A stretch of 64,000 nucleotides of DNA, from positions 1,550,001 to 1,614,000 of the forward strand of contig JABYQQ010000009.1 in the NCBI GenBank assembly GCA_022605405.1, in the 5' to 3' direction. Below are positions 30,747-42,763 of the stretch, in pieces. Position numbers and translations under genes: made by a program. The notes under the pieces were generated by a model. That model was not told where the DNA came from. It ran no database searches and was given only the letters and a program-made list of their open reading frames with translations. Position 1 is the stretch's first letter; each line of letters starts with the position of its first letter. The stretch comes from Earliella scabrosa. Its lineage: Eukaryota > Basidiomycota > Agaricomycetes > Polyporales > Polyporaceae.

Positions 30747-33428
30747 TCACTCTTCCATCGGCTCCGGCGACCGCGCATCCCGCCGTGGAGGCGGGGACGC
30801 CTCCCTCTCCCTCTCCCTCTCTCTCTCTCGCTCCCTCTCCCGCTCTCTCTCACCGTCCCTCTCCCTCTCCCTCTCCCTCTCTCGATCTCTCTCCCTCTCC
30901 CGCTCCCTCTCCCCAAGCACGCTCTGCGCCGACGCCCGCCTCACCAACCCCGGCTTCTCCCCTTGTCCTCCCTGTCCCTGTCCTTGTCCTTGTCCCTGGC
31001 CCTGGCTCTGACTCTGTATCAGCGACAGCCTCGGCGTCCTCTCGCCCGCGCCCGGCCCAGGCAGCCCCGTCCTCGCACTGCGCGGCGACCACGGCCGCGC
31101 ATGGTTCCACCCATGCCCGTGCCCGTGCCCATGGCTCCTCTCGGGCGCAGTAGCCGACGGTGGCGGGGGCAGCCTGCCCATCTCCCTATCCCTCGAGCCT
31201 CCCGACAACCGCTGGCTCTGGTGTTGGTGTTGATGTTGGATCGAGTGTTGGTGTTGGTGCGGGTGCGGGTGCGGATGCGGGTGGTCAAGACGGATCGCAG
31301 AAACCGACAACCTCCTGCCAACGTCGAACGGCACAGGCGAGCCCGCATGCGACCCAGGGAAGCTCCTGCTCTCGCTCTCCGTCGGCGACAGCGCGCGCCG
31401 CACCGTCGCCGGCTCCGGGTGCGCCACCGGCGGGAACGTGTACGACTCGGGCACGACCGTCGACCCCGGGGCGATCCCGTTGGCCTTCGCCTTGCCTTTA
31501 AGGCTCACGGGGACCATGTTCGGGCTGTACCCGCCCGCGCCTTGGGTGACGGCTGCGAGCGACGTCCGCGGGAGCGCGCCGCCGCTACTTCCTGCCTGGC
31601 CCAGCGCCTGCGACGAATGCAAGCCCTGCTGTCCCTGAACCTGCAACGCATACTCCAGCTCCTCAACGCGCCTCTGCAGCGCCCCCACCTCCTCCAGCAC
31701 CGGCGCGACCCTCCGCTCCACCGCGCGCGCCACGACCTCCTCCAAGCCCTCCTGCTGCCTCAGCAGCGCCTGGCTCTTCTGCAGCTGCTCGCCCAGCCAC
31801 GTCTTGAGCGTGCGCGAGTCCGCCAAGGCGTCGTAGAACATCTCGAACGGCGCGAGGAACGCGTGCTTCTCGCTCGTGTAGTGCGGGTGCGCGAGCGCGA
31901 GCGCGGACGGCGTGGGCGGCACGAGCGTCGTCGCGATCGGCACCGATGCTGTTGGGGGTGACCGGCCTGTCCCCGTCCCCGTCCCCGCCCCGGTTCCGGT
32001 GCTGGAAGAGAGGGACACGCCGAGCAGCCCCCCGGTCGACGGCCCCGCCCCTGCGGTCGGCGGCCCGCGCGCTATGCTCAGCCGCGTGGGCGTCGGAGGG
32101 ACGCGACTCACCGTCATCCGCTGCGTGCTCTGCCCCGGCCCGAGCACGGGTGGCAAACTAGGTAGCGCCATGCTCCCGAATCGGCCGGACGACAACGACG
32201 ATGCGCCGCCCTGGAGGAGGCCTGCGCGGGGGATCGGGGGCGCGCTCTGGATGGACGGCGGCTGCACGCTGCCGTCGCGCGGGCTGATCATGATGTCCGC
32301 GGGCTTGCCCTTTGCGCCGCCGAGCGTGCGGGTTGCGCGTCGCCGGGCGAAGCTGATGGGCGGAGGGGGGAGGGCGTGTGCGGGGACGGAGCCGTGGGTC
32401 TCGGCGATGGACAGCGGGGGTGGGGGCGGGTGTATGATGGATTGCGGGGGTGCTTGGGAAGACGGTGAGCTCGGGGGACGCGCGAGGGGAGAGACGCCTC
32501 GAGAGAGCAAAGGCACGTTCGCAGAGGGGCCGGCGACTGACCGTCGGGAGCCCGCATTGCCAGTTCCCGCGGTCGCGTTCGGACTGCGTCCGCCCGCACG
32601 CGTGGAGGTGGGAGGCTTGGTGGGAGGCGGTTGGCGCTCGTCGTGCGGGGGAGGGGGAGGGGCGTTGACGACGCTGACGTTGACGGCGGGCGGGGGTGCG
32701 ATGGAGAGGATGCCTGCGGTGCTGCCCCTGCGCTGCTCGATGAGCTCCTTCTGCTGCTGCTTGATGGAGAGCATGGAGCGGACCTGCTCTATGGCGGCGG
32801 CGTCGTCGCGGGGAATGGGGAGGCCCATCACGACGGGCGAGATCGATTTGGCGGCATCGGCGGCGGGGGTCCTGACGTCGGTGTTGATGGGATGCGAGAT
32901 GCCGCTGATCGTCACCCGGCGTTTCTTGCTCGGCGACGGCTGGGGTGGCTTCGCGGCTGAGGGGGGCGGCGCGCCCGAGGCGGCCTGGGCAGCGAGCTGG
33001 GAGTCGTGCGCGGAGGGAGGGGGATTGCGAGTGGAGGGGGAGGGCAGGGCGTCGTACTCGGCTTCCTCCTTTATCCTGACGCTCCTCGGCGAGCGTCGGT
33101 CGCTAGCGAGCGGGGGGTGGGTCGAGGTGAAATCAACGATGAAAGAGAGGGAAGGAGAGAGGGGGACTCACTCTGAGCCCGAGCTGTTATCATCCGTGTT
33201 GGGGGAGGTGTCTGGATGGGACCTCTTGCGAGAGGAGTGGGCGGGCCTGTCCTGCATGGACGGGCGATGGCCGTCGTTGGCGGAGGGAGGGCGACGTGCT
33301 GGGTCGAGTGGGGAAGCGCGGGGGTGGATTGGAGGAAGAGCATTGTTGGCGTCCGAGATTCTGCTGAGAGAGGGAGCGCCGAAAGCTTGCGCGAAGGACG
33401 GAAGCGACTGCGCGGGTTGAGTCGCCAT
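30747..33428 (-). CDS. Low-complexity coiled-coil protein, unknown function
   Basis: Two exons, 33428-33172 and 33102-30747, 870 residues. The join (donor GTGAGT, acceptor CTAG) gives a basic-acidic stretch RRSPRSVRIKEEAEYDALPS. Features in order: disordered N-terminus; KKRRVTISG, a possible nuclear signal; a helix AIEQVRSMLSIKQQQKELIE; a long Pro/Ser linker; FLAPFEMFYDALADSRTLKTW leading into a coiled coil (LRQQEGLEEVVARAV to LQRRVEELEYALQ). The tail is simple sequence: HP/HQ repeats, GHGHGHG, QGQGQGQG and a long array of alternating R and E (RERE/REDRE) before PEPMEE. The conserved parts suggest a nuclear scaffold or transcription-related protein, but I recognise no family. The plus strand is open over much of this gene because of composition. 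Confidence 0.65.
30795..30915 (+). repeat. CTCTCC/CTCTCT microsatellite coding an Arg-Glu array
   Basis: Imperfect hexamer tract (CTCTCC, CTCTCT, CGCTCC) within the coding region of the minus-strand gene. Translated on the minus strand it gives the alternating R-E tail. Confidence 0.85.
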
Positions 33429-36400
33429 AGGATGAGCGGGAGGGAGACGGTCAGAGGCGAGAGCGAGAGCAGGCGAGCAGGCTTCAGACGAGGAGGAGGA
33501 GGAGGAGGAGGGCGGAGACAAAGATGGCGGGGGTGGCGGCTCGGCGCATGCGCATGCGGAAGGAGAAAGAGAGAAGGAAGAGGGCGGCAGAGAGAGTGGC
33601 AGTCGCAGTCGCCGTCGCGGGCTGTTGATGAGATGAGGCAAGAACAAGAACAACACCGCTCGCGAACCAGACAGCCGGCCGAATCAGTCTCTCTCCCAGA
33701 CAGCGCACACTCGCCTGCCCCCGCTCTCTCCTCAGGCTCCTGCTATCTATACTCCCGCCTCCGACGCTCACCAGCGCAGCCTCTGCACGCTCTCCCCCAC
33801 TCGACCTGTGCCTGCGCCATGTCGACGTCGAACGGCTGCACCGCTCCCGCCGTCGCCCGCTCGCCTGCGCTGTCCGCACGTCCATGCCCCGGGCTCGGAC
33901 GCCCACCGCTGCGGGCCCGGGCGATGCCAGCAGATGAACATCTCTTCTCTCGCACGCCGCCCAGCTGGACGTGTCCGCGGCCGAGGGGCCCACCGACGAC
34001 GGCCCTCGCGCGTCCTGCAGCTGGACAATGTCGGCCCACAGCCGCGGCGGGGCGGTTGCATCATATGGTTCATCGGCCGCGGGGCGTGCACGGTGCGCAT
34101 CGCGGGCTCGAGGCTCGCCAGGCGCGCGATCCGCGATAATTGTCAGACGCGTATGTAGGTGCACACTGCAGGCAGGAGCACGCCCCGGCCAACTCTGTTT
34201 TATTGCCGTCCGAAACGAGCAACAACAGCGCATCCGGATCGGGCGCAACGAGCCCGGCAGTCCAGTTCTGCGCAATATCTCCCGCCACGAGGCCTCCTCC
34301 ACTCCCTCCCCCGGCCTCAATTTCGCCAACGCCTGCCCGTCCCCGTGCCCGTTGCCGCAGGCTCGCAGCCCTTCTCCGGCCAAGCGGCCTCGACGCTCTT
34401 GACTTTTCTCTCAAGCCCAGCTCACGCCCCCAGACGCCCTCGCTCCGTTGTCTCCTTGCTTCCCAGCTCCTCCAGCGCTGCTCTGATGAGCTGTCTGCTC
34501 GCGTATCATCGCAGCGAGCAGAGAACACGCGCGCACGTCGTCCACGTCGACCTCCCGCTCCCCTCGATCGATGGCGAACCACGGTCCCACACGCTACCTC
34601 ACTTATCTGGCAACATATCCGCCCCAGCCGTCCACCCGACGGCCGTCACTGGGCCATCTTCGCGACAAGCCATCGCTCGCCCGCGCTCAGAATAACCTCG
34701 CGCTAGCCTCAGCTGCTCACCCGCTATCGCTTCTATCGCCCCTTCGCAGCCCTTGGCCATCGACGTCGACGCCAGCCTTCCCTCGCTGGATCTCAGCGCA
34801 TCTCCGACGACGTCCATTTGTCTTCCGCCGGCGTCGCCCTTCTAACCCGGTCCCCGCTGCACGGTGCACCAGAAGCCCTGCCCCGCACGCCTCCCGCTCT
34901 CCGTCCATCCGTCCACAACAACACCTCACGTAACCGCCCCCTTCTAGACGGCCCACCACCTCCCTCGCGAATTCCGAATCCGCCCCATATGGACTCATTG
35001 CGTCCCGTCCCGCCCCGCGAGCCTAACGGCTATATGCGCGGTGACCTCATCGTGGCCTCATCTCTCTTCCAAGTCGGCATCTCTCATCCTTGTCCCATCG
35101 TGCTCTCGCACGCCTCGACACTCGCCTTCTGACCTTCTGACCGCCTCGCCACTCGCTAGATGCTTTCTGTTCGCACCGTACTCGTTGCTCGGGTCTCGAG
35201 CTGTAAATGTCACCGCGGGCGTGCTCGGGCCGCCAGCCAGATGGCCCCGCCGTCCGGCGCGCATCCGCAGACGACAAGCTACATACCGACAATGACAACA
35301 AGGCAATTGCAATCTCATCGCCCGAAGCCCACGAGCGAACTGCCGAATGCTTGCACGCACCTCCGCGGCGGAGGATGTGCGCTGATTCCGCCTTCCGGTT
35401 TTGAATTTCGAAGTACATTGACATTGGAGCGCATGGCGTCCGGACCAAGACGGGTACATACGCGCCTTGCAATCGTCCAACAGCATGCTAGTGCATTCGA
35501 ATCAATGTCGTCGAAAGGGCGTTAACGTTGACACTGCTGCGGCCTGTCAAGTGCAATGTTTCAACAGCAACGTTTCAAGATCCCACCGACTCAACGCGTC
35601 AAGCACGATCTGCGTCTACATACATGACATCGCGAAGCACCGAACGGCGGACGCTCGCGCCAGCCAGTGTCACGTCAAAACAATTTCCGCTCTACGCTCT
35701 ATGCTCTATCATATATCAGTAGCCTGACCACACGGGCGACGCGGCCAGAAATTAGAACGCATAGCAATGTGTAATGTGCAAGACAGGACACGGAGCTCGT
35801 CGCGGCTTCCCGCCAAGTCCAACGAGCCTGAACGTATGTACGTATGCCGAAGTGGCGAGCGCTACCTTAAGACCTTACGTCACCGGGTCCGAGGACGAAC
35901 GACCTTCGCTCGCAGAAGACGTTGTTCCCAATCCGGAACTAGGAGCTATGGCGTCCACGCGCACGATCCCAGCCTCGCGAGCCTCAGTTCCAAATCTCAG
36001 TCGCCCGCGGGACCGATGCCCGCCGCGCTATTTGGGTCCCGCTATCCCCGTTCCACGCGTGGTACGTGTCCTTGTATTCCTTACTCGATCTCGCGCACCC
36101 AAAGTAGGCAGGAACGTTCACCGCCCCTGTAGTTGTTCAACCTTTCGACCTTGACGGAACCCGGGAGCTTTAATGGACGCACCGGTACCGTGACGGCGAC
36201 TCCGATGCCCTCGCGCGCGCCCGCGTCAGGTCTGCAAAACGAGCAGCAGGTACAGCCGCAGTCTACTGATCTTGCCACCCTACCGCAAGTTGGACCGCAC
36301 GCTCTCTCTCTCCCACAGACTGCACGCGGACGGACGGCGTTCCTGTCTCAGGTGTGCGTGCACATTCATAACTATCGTACGCCTCCCCCTCGCGCGTACG

Positions 36401-38025
36401 CCTTTCCCTCGCGTACCTGGAGGTGCACGCGGATTTCGACCGGGGGCTGTCAAAGCAACGAATGCGCCGCTCGAGCTCGGACATTAACCATCGGCATGAT
36501 GGATTGACTGACAGTCATGCCAGTTCACTAGCTGGATGGCTAGGTATGTCCATAGATGATTCCCGGATTTTGTGCAATGTCCGCGGTCGGTTCTGCCACC
36601 GCGAGTCTGTTGTGCATATGGGCGGACGCGCTATGCAGCGGGCAGCTTGTGACGTTGACATGATCGTCCGACGTGAACGGTACGCGTCACGCCTGGACGT
36701 TGGGTACCTGGGTTGGGTGATCATCGTCTCACCAGCACCAAACTACGTCCCCGCCGTCTTTGGTATCGGAAAACTCAACTTGCTCTGCACATGTACATAC
36801 GGTATACACGTAGGGACGGTATGGCCATGTTGATTCCCAGTGCCTCGCGCCCGAGTTTCAATATCGCCCTATACACAAGCACGAACACAACGCACAGCAT
36901 ACAGCACACGGCACAACGTACGTTCATCTACACAGTTCACGCCAGATCAGATCACGAACGACGTCCAACTCTCTCTGAGTCTGACGTGACTGACAGCGAC
37001 ACCCCTCACGCTCAGCGCTCAGCGCTCACGCAAGAGACCAAATCCCAAAAAGCGCACTGCACCCATACCCAAAGCCTAAGGTCCGACGGTCAAGACACCG
37101 ATCACGTCCCCATCCGGTCCCAGCTAGCCTCTAGAGCTCTATCCCCTCAATCCCACCCCATAGCACGCCATCGCGCCCCGCAAACGCGTCTACGTACACG
37201 CGTTCCCGAGCACTGGGGCACAACACAGAGTTCGAGCTCCGAGTACTGAGTGCTGGATGTCCGATTCAATTGGCCGGAGACCGGAAACTGAAGCTTGAAG
37301 TCCCGGCGACGGCGACACAGTCGAGACCCGTCGCCCTGTCGCACAGCAGACCTGGCAGAAAACGTCAGTCGGTCAGCACAGCACCTCCATAAAACACAGC
37401 CTCGCAATGAACGAATAAACGTTGGGCGTACGAGCGCCGATGCGCAAGCTCAAGAGCCCGCCGCCGTCCGACGTGCACGGGCAAGTTCTTAGATGCGCAT
37501 GACAGCGCAATCCGTGGTGTGCGGCCAGCTGAACCTGAGCAGTGCACGCGGGTGACGCACATACTGAGGTGCGCATCTTCTCGGACGTGCCTGGCGAAGC
37601 GCGATTAGCAGCGCAGGCTACAGTTGCGACACTCACCCCTGTCCCTGCCCTGCCTGCAGTCTTCTCCGAGTCCGCGCGGTCCACTGTCCGCCCATGGAGT
37701 CATTCAATTCTTCAATCATCAGCAACGCTAGCGCTATAGTGAGCCGTGACACCGATCCCGCACAAGCACAAACGCGGAAACACCAAGAAACAAGAAGTTA
37801 GAACGCACTGGCAAGCCACAGATCACACCACACACCACGGACACCTCGACCTCCCCCTGCAAATCCCACTGGACAGCAGCAGCGCACGCACGCACGCAAT
37901 TGGCGGGTGCCTGCCTGCAGTGCATCTGCACCCTTCAATACCTCCACCGAGCAAGAAACCCCGCCGCGATCGCCATCTCGAACCTCCAGCCCGCCCGACA
38001 CACGCTCGCACCCAAGAATCCAGAG
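33429..38025. other. 4.6-kb region without a recognisable gene
   Basis: Lies upstream of the minus-strand coiled-coil gene and downstream of RTT109. Open frames up to ~300 codons exist (33484-34383 minus; 36713-37249 plus), but none shows a domain, consistent splice sites or compositional change. The first ~300 bp upstream of 33428 must hold the promoter of that gene. The rest could be regulatory, a non-coding transcript or a decayed element; no terminal repeats or transposon proteins were seen. Confidence 0.5.
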
Positions 38026-39750
38026 TCAAGCAGGCGGAGGCTTCCTCTTCTTCCGCACCGCTAACAGCGTCACAGGCGCCGCCCCCGCCGTGCCTTGCGC
38101 CTGCCCCTGCCCGGGTGCACCGTTCGCCCCCTCGCCCACACCCTGACCCGCACCACGCGGCGGGAGCGGCGGGTTCCGCACCTCGATGCTCCCGTAGATG
38201 TGGCCCGTGTACGTCTCGGGCGACGGTACCGGGTCTGGGAACGGGTTGGGCGAGATCTCCGGGAGCCCCGCCCCCGCCCCCGCCCCCGCCCCCGTCGTGC
38301 CCTTGCCGCCTGCGCTCAGGTGCAACCGTTTGGGCGGCGGGGTGCGCGGGGGTTCGGGGCTCGGCGCCGCCCTCGGCTCGGGCGTCCGGGGTCGTTCGCG
38401 AACGGTAGTACTGGGAGGAGACGACGATGAGGACGACGGTGCGGGTGCGGGTGCGGGGATCGCAGGCGCGTCGTCGCACAGACCTTTGATGGCGCCCTCC
38501 AGAGTCTCCGTCGCCCGCAGCGCGCGCTCGCGCGTCGAGAACTCGTGGTGGTGCATGAGCGACGCCACGACGCGCTGCACCATCTTGGACGACACCTGGC
38601 CCGGCTGCGGCGCGAGCGGGGACGGCTGCGATGCCCGCTCGTTGTCCGCAGGGGGCGGGGTCGACACGCAGAGGGTGAAGAAGCCGGTGACCGCGCCCGC
38701 GACGCACTCCTGCCGGAAGGACATGCGCTCCCAGAACTCGTCCGCGGTCACCTGCCCGAGCTCGCCCTGGATGTGCGGCCGCTCGTCTTTGTCCTTTTCC
38801 TTCTCCTTGCCGTCCTTCTCCTTGTCCTTGTGTTGCCCGTGTGTCCTGTCCTCCTCATCCCGCTCGCGTAACGGTCTCTTCTCCCCCCGTGGCCCGGTGG
38901 AGGTCGGCGCGCGAGGACGTTTCCGCTTGGGCGAGCGCACGCCAGACTCGGTGGTCTTGATGTACGCGATCTCGTCGATGAAGCGCGACTTGGGGTCGTC
39001 GTCGAACCATGGGATGTAGTGGCCCAGGTTGTGCGGCGCGTCCGCGTCCGCGCTCTGCGGGCACGGCAGCGGGACGTCGGTCTGCGAGTACGGGTGGCCA
39101 TACGCCCACTGCACAATCGACGGCGCGGCGCGTGATAACGCACGGCTCAGAGAGTGTGCGGCTTCGAGCTCGGAGTAGCCAGGGAGGATGTAGTAGAGCC
39201 TGACCTTGCCCGAGCCGCCCTTGAGGCGCGCGTCGACGTCGGCCGCGACGTCGCTGTACACCCGCTTCCACCACGCGCAGAGCTTGACGTCCGAGAGGGG
39301 GCGCTTGCCTTCGTACTCGGAGGAGTTGGGGAAGAGGTACTGGTTCTGGGCGCGTGCGAAGAGCTGGATCCAGAGGTGCTGGACCGCGATGGGGCGCGTC
39401 ACGGGGTCTGCGTAGTAGGTGAGGAAGGCGCGCACGAGCGTAGCGGTGGGCGAGGGAGTGGATGCGTGTCCTGAGGAGTCGACTTTGGATACGTACAGGA
39501 CGCCGGAGGAGGTGGCGGGGATGTTGTACACGGACGCCTCGATGGCGGTGACCAGGACCCGGGGCGCGTCTGGGCTGGTTTGTTCGGAGAGGAGGATGAA
39601 CACATCTTGGAGGTACGTCCGGGGCCGTGGGTGTGCATACGGGAAGAGGCCGTTGTGCTTGCGGGGCGCGGATGTGAGGACGTGAATGTGGAACGTGCGA
39701 GTCCCAGGCAGGTCGGCGAGCGCGGCGAGCAGCTTGTCGCGTAGGCTCAT
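38026..39750 (-). CDS. RTT109: Histone acetyltransferase Rtt109 (H3K56)
   Basis: Single-exon gene, 574 residues. Rtt109/KAT11 acetylates histone H3 K56 and K9 on newly made histones, with Asf1 or Vps75, in S phase. Family blocks: TFHIHVLTSAPRKHNGLFPY at ~19-38, VFILLSE, TAIEASVYNIP, LYVSKVDSSG (the VSKVD strand lies in the acetyl-CoA fold), then LPGYSELEA and IVQWAYGHPYSQTDVPLPC. IPWFDDDPKSRFIDEI carries the Asp pair that is catalytic in yeast Rtt109. WERMSFRQECVAGAVTGFF is the conserved C-terminal block. A basic segment SPKRKRPRAP and a Lys/Glu/Asp tract form the activation-loop insert. The C-terminal ~150 residues are Pro/Ala/Gly-rich with GAGAGAGAG and a basic RKKRKPPPA end, a likely nuclear signal. 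No breaks. Confidence 0.93.
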   Translation of the reverse strand: MSLRDKLLAALADLPGTRTFHIHVLTSAPRKHNGLFPYAHPRPRTYLQDVFILLSEQTSPDAPRVLVTAIEASVYNIPATSSGVLYVSKVDSSGHASTPSPTATLVRAFLTYYADPVTRPIAVQHLWIQLFARAQNQYLFPNSSEYEGKRPLSDVKLCAWWKRVYSDVAADVDARLKGGSGKVRLYYILPGYSELEAAHSLSRALSRAAPSIVQWAYGHPYSQTDVPLPCPQSADADAPHNLGHYIPWFDDDPKSRFIDEIAYIKTTESGVRSPKRKRPRAPTSTGPRGEKRPLRERDEEDRTHGQHKDKEKDGKEKEKDKDERPHIQGELGQVTADEFWERMSFRQECVAGAVTGFFTLCVSTPPPADNERASQPSPLAPQPGQVSSKMVQRVVASLMHHHEFSTRERALRATETLEGAIKGLCDDAPAIPAPAPAPSSSSSSPPSTTVRERPRTPEPRAAPSPEPPRTPPPKRLHLSAGGKGTTGAGAGAGAGLPEISPNPFPDPVPSPETYTGHIYGSIEVRNPPLPPRGAGQGVGEGANGAPGQGQAQGTAGAAPVTLLAVRKKRKPPPA

Positions 39751-40234
39751 CTTGCAGTTGGTTGATTGGGGCTACGAGACGCAGAGTCTGGTCATAGTAC
39801 ACGCCACAGGAGGGCGTACAGAGGGTAGAAGGACCGTGCAGAGGGGGGAGACGAGGAAGCCATCGCGAGAGCTGCGTTCAAGTTCCCAGCGCCTTTGTCT
39901 TGGCGTAACGCCCGTTTGTTTCCATACTCGGCAATTCCCGCCCCCGCCCCGACGGGCAGCACCGAACGAGCGTCACGGTACGGATATGACTACTATGCAT
40001 ACATAGGTAGCTGAAGCAGCACGTATGAGTGGTAACCGCGGAGAAATGGACCACGAAGTCAAGGTCGTACTAGATGATACATGGGGCCACAGCATCGGCG
40101 AGAGCAAGAAATCGAACGAACAAACGCAATATGAACAATGAACAATGAGTTGGAACAGACAACCCAGTGTCTCTAGCAAGAAGTCCGAGAAGCCGCAGGA
40201 GCTCGGAACATAAACCACATACACACACAAGCCC
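39751..40234. other. Intergenic region upstream of RTT109
   Basis: 484 bp holding the RTT109 promoter and the 3' flank of the 7-TM gene (both minus strand). No gene seen. Confidence 0.5.
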
Positions 40235-42763
40235 TCAAACTGGTGATGGGACGGAATACATCGACGTGTCGTCGTCTCGGGTATCTTCTGTCTTGACCTC
40301 CCTGCCAATAGCATTCACTTCATCCTCCGGCCGTATGGAGTGCGCGGTGCTCTGTGAACATTCAAGGCGAGATCAGCGTGGCACATGCAACTGCAAATTG
40401 GTACCACATGCCTTGCGAGCATGGTAACGAGGTGTGCCATAATCCGTGATCGTCTCAATCTGCACCGAGACACCATTGAATTGACCAGGCTATGCCCATA
40501 CGAGTCAGCATCTCCTACCCCGCCCGTGAGCGTGACGAAATCCCTCACCTTGATGGTAGACTTGGGTTGGTCAGAGTTCTGCGCGCCGCTGAGCTTGTTG
40601 AGCTGCACCGCACCCGCGACCTTGTCCCGGAGGCTCTCGCGGCTGTTCAGCCTAGATGGACATCGTTACCACCTCGATCAATGCGCCTGGCAGTACAAAC
40701 AGCTAACACAACACTCACAGTGCAAGGAATGAGTTCACGTAGCCTGTGTCCAAGGTCGTCAGCGCTGCTAAACCCCGAGACACCCAGCGCAGTCTGCACT
40801 CACATTTCCCCATGACCCAGAAGAAACTCAACCAGACAAAGTTTGTCGGCATCGCAGCAAACTGTTTCACATGTCAGCGATGGTCGGCCGCCCACAGACC
40901 CATCTGACACTCACAGTGATAACACAAACGGTCGCAATGACACTGCGTAATTCCGTTGTCAGAATCCCGGATGATCGTCCTGCGAGCCGCGTAAGGAGAC
41001 TGACCTCGTCGTCAGCCCCGTGTTGATACTATACACCATCAGCATCGTCACAACCGAGTCGGTCCTACACACACCCGAGCGCGTCAGCAACCGCACCACG
41101 GATCGGCATGCAGCGAATACATGCCTCTTGAGTCCCGTACGCTTCATGTACAGATAGTAGCACATCGCGCCAGCAATGAGGATGTCTGACGCCGCGGCCG
41201 AGCCCAAGCCGAGGCACGTCACCCACTGTGCGTCATCGTCACTGTTAGCATCAAGAACCCCCCCCCCCTTGCGAAGGCTGCGAAGGCAGAGAACGCGCGC
41301 TCACCGTGAGGGTCGCGAACTTTGAGAACCGTCCGAGGACGAACCTGCGCGCCGTCCCCGATCCATCAGTTACAGCTTCGACACGCGCAGCGACGATCAT
41401 GCACTCACGACTCCACGGTGAAGACTGGGGGCGCCAGGCGTGCAAGGAAAGTGGTCAGCGCACGACGCTCGGAAATGGAGTGCAGAATGGCAGGGTGCGT
41501 TCTCACCGACTCCGAGGCCTGCGAACGAACGGGCGTGATTAGCTCGCGGGAACGCACGGGCAAAGCTATCAGAGGAACACAACGCGTACCGAAGTGGAGC
41601 GACGCCAGGACGACCTGAGGGGGACGCGTTGCGACGGACGTGAAGAAAGCGCAGAGAAGGTGAGCACGGCGAAGGACGCGGCGCGGCGGAGGCCGGCGTG
41701 AAGGACGAGAGAAGCACGCACGATGATGCCGGTAATTAGCCAGTTTCGACTCACTGCGGTGCACGTGGGAGGGTGCGCGAGACGGGGGCAGGGGATCGGT
41801 GAGAGAATGAACGCGCGAGAGAGCTTGGGAGACGGGTGCTACGCACTCATCCACACGCGACGCGCGAAGAAGCTGCGCGGGAGAAGCAGCGTGAGCTTGG
41901 CTGAGACGGTTGGAGGGCATGGGTTCGCGGTCCGACGCACACTTCGACGATTAGCCCGATGAGGCCCTGCGGGTGCCATGTTATATTTGAGCTTGGGCAT
42001 TGTGATTGTGAAACGCGAGAATGTACGCACGTTACAATCTGTCTGCAACTGTAGGGAAGGAGTGAGAAGGCGGCGGCGCGAGAGCAGGAGCTATGAATAT
42101 ACAACTTACAGCCATGCTCCTGTAGGTGAGCGAAGGTGAGCATATGGTGCGGCGTGACCTGATGGATACGTACCATGTGGTAATGTCGAGGTTGTCGGCG
42201 TTGGCAAAGTTCGTGATCAGGTACCTGTGCAGAATGGTCTAGGGTTTGCGTGTGCGGAAGTATGCGCGAGGGTCGTGCGTACCAGTAGATGGTTCTCGTG
42301 CAGAGAATCAAATGCAGGGTATCCAAAAGTCTTGACATGGTACTGTCAGCGCTCGCAATCCCGACGCACACGACCCGTCGCACTCACGTCAGGATAATAA
42401 CCTAACATGGTGCAAACTTGTCAGACGAGTGGAACAACGACGGCACGCGCAGCGTGGACGTACGAGAGACTTGACAGTTTTGGTGTCGTTAGCATAGTTC
42501 CTGCACAACTCTCAGCCTCGTTCGAGCCATCGAGGGGAAGCCTCATACCTGAAGTAGCTGAACCTAATCAACCACACCCATTCAGCAACATGATACATCC
42601 CGTAGGCCTTTCACTCGACATACGTCTGCAATAAAGTTATACCATATAAACTGAAGAACTACATGAGCCTCGATTGTCCACGAACCATGCAAAGTAACAC
42701 TCACCATGCCCCAACAACCAGCCCAATGAGGGCAGCGCCGAACGTGCTGTCAACGAGCGCCAT
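40235..42763 (-). CDS. Seven-TM protein, DUF6534-like
   Basis: About twenty short exons. Joined, they follow the Agaricomycete DUF6534 pattern: start MALVDSTFGAALIGLVVG; RNYANDTKTVKSL; LLDTLHLILCTRTIYW; LITNFANADNLD; GLIGLIVEV then FFARRVWM; RNWLITGII; LGLGSAAASDILIAGAMC; RTDSVVTMLMVYSINTGL; PTNFVWLSFFWVMGK; YVNSFLALLNSRESL. The hydrophilic tail is about 80 residues, ending MYSVPSPV. Seven hydrophobic segments can be counted. The family is widespread in mushrooms and uncharacterised; a receptor-like role is speculation. Microexons of 14 nt (42388-42401), 12 nt (41507-41518) and probably 9 nt (42549-42557), and a GC-AG intron (41065-41124), are needed to keep frame. A poly-C run (~41257) lies in an intron. 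The first three joins are the least certain. Confidence 0.8.
41065..41124 (-). other. GC-AG intron in the 7-TM gene
   Basis: On the minus strand the donor reads AG|GCATGT and the acceptor TGTAG. Splicing here joins TGLKR to TDSVVT, matching the family; no in-phase GT donor is nearby. Confidence 0.6.

Noticed and set aside
30519..31961. 480-codon plus-strand frame rich in Arg/Pro/Leu
   Set aside because: Created by the microsatellite tracts of the opposite strand; low complexity, no family.
31912..33420. 502-codon open frame on the plus strand
   Set aside because: It is antisense to the coiled-coil gene, has no recognisable domain and is compositionally a mirror of its Pro/Ser-rich frame. 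The minus-strand reading has a good splice junction, a start codon and coiled coils.
33484..34383. 299-codon minus-strand frame upstream of the coiled-coil gene
   Set aside because: Arg/Ala/Ser-rich with a poly-Leu end coming from a GAG repeat; no domain, typical GC-rich chance frame.
36713..37249. 178-codon plus-strand frame
   Set aside because: No domain or splice support. Kept only as part of the unexplained 4.6-kb block.
38198..39019. 273-codon plus-strand frame
   Set aside because: Antisense shadow of RTT109.
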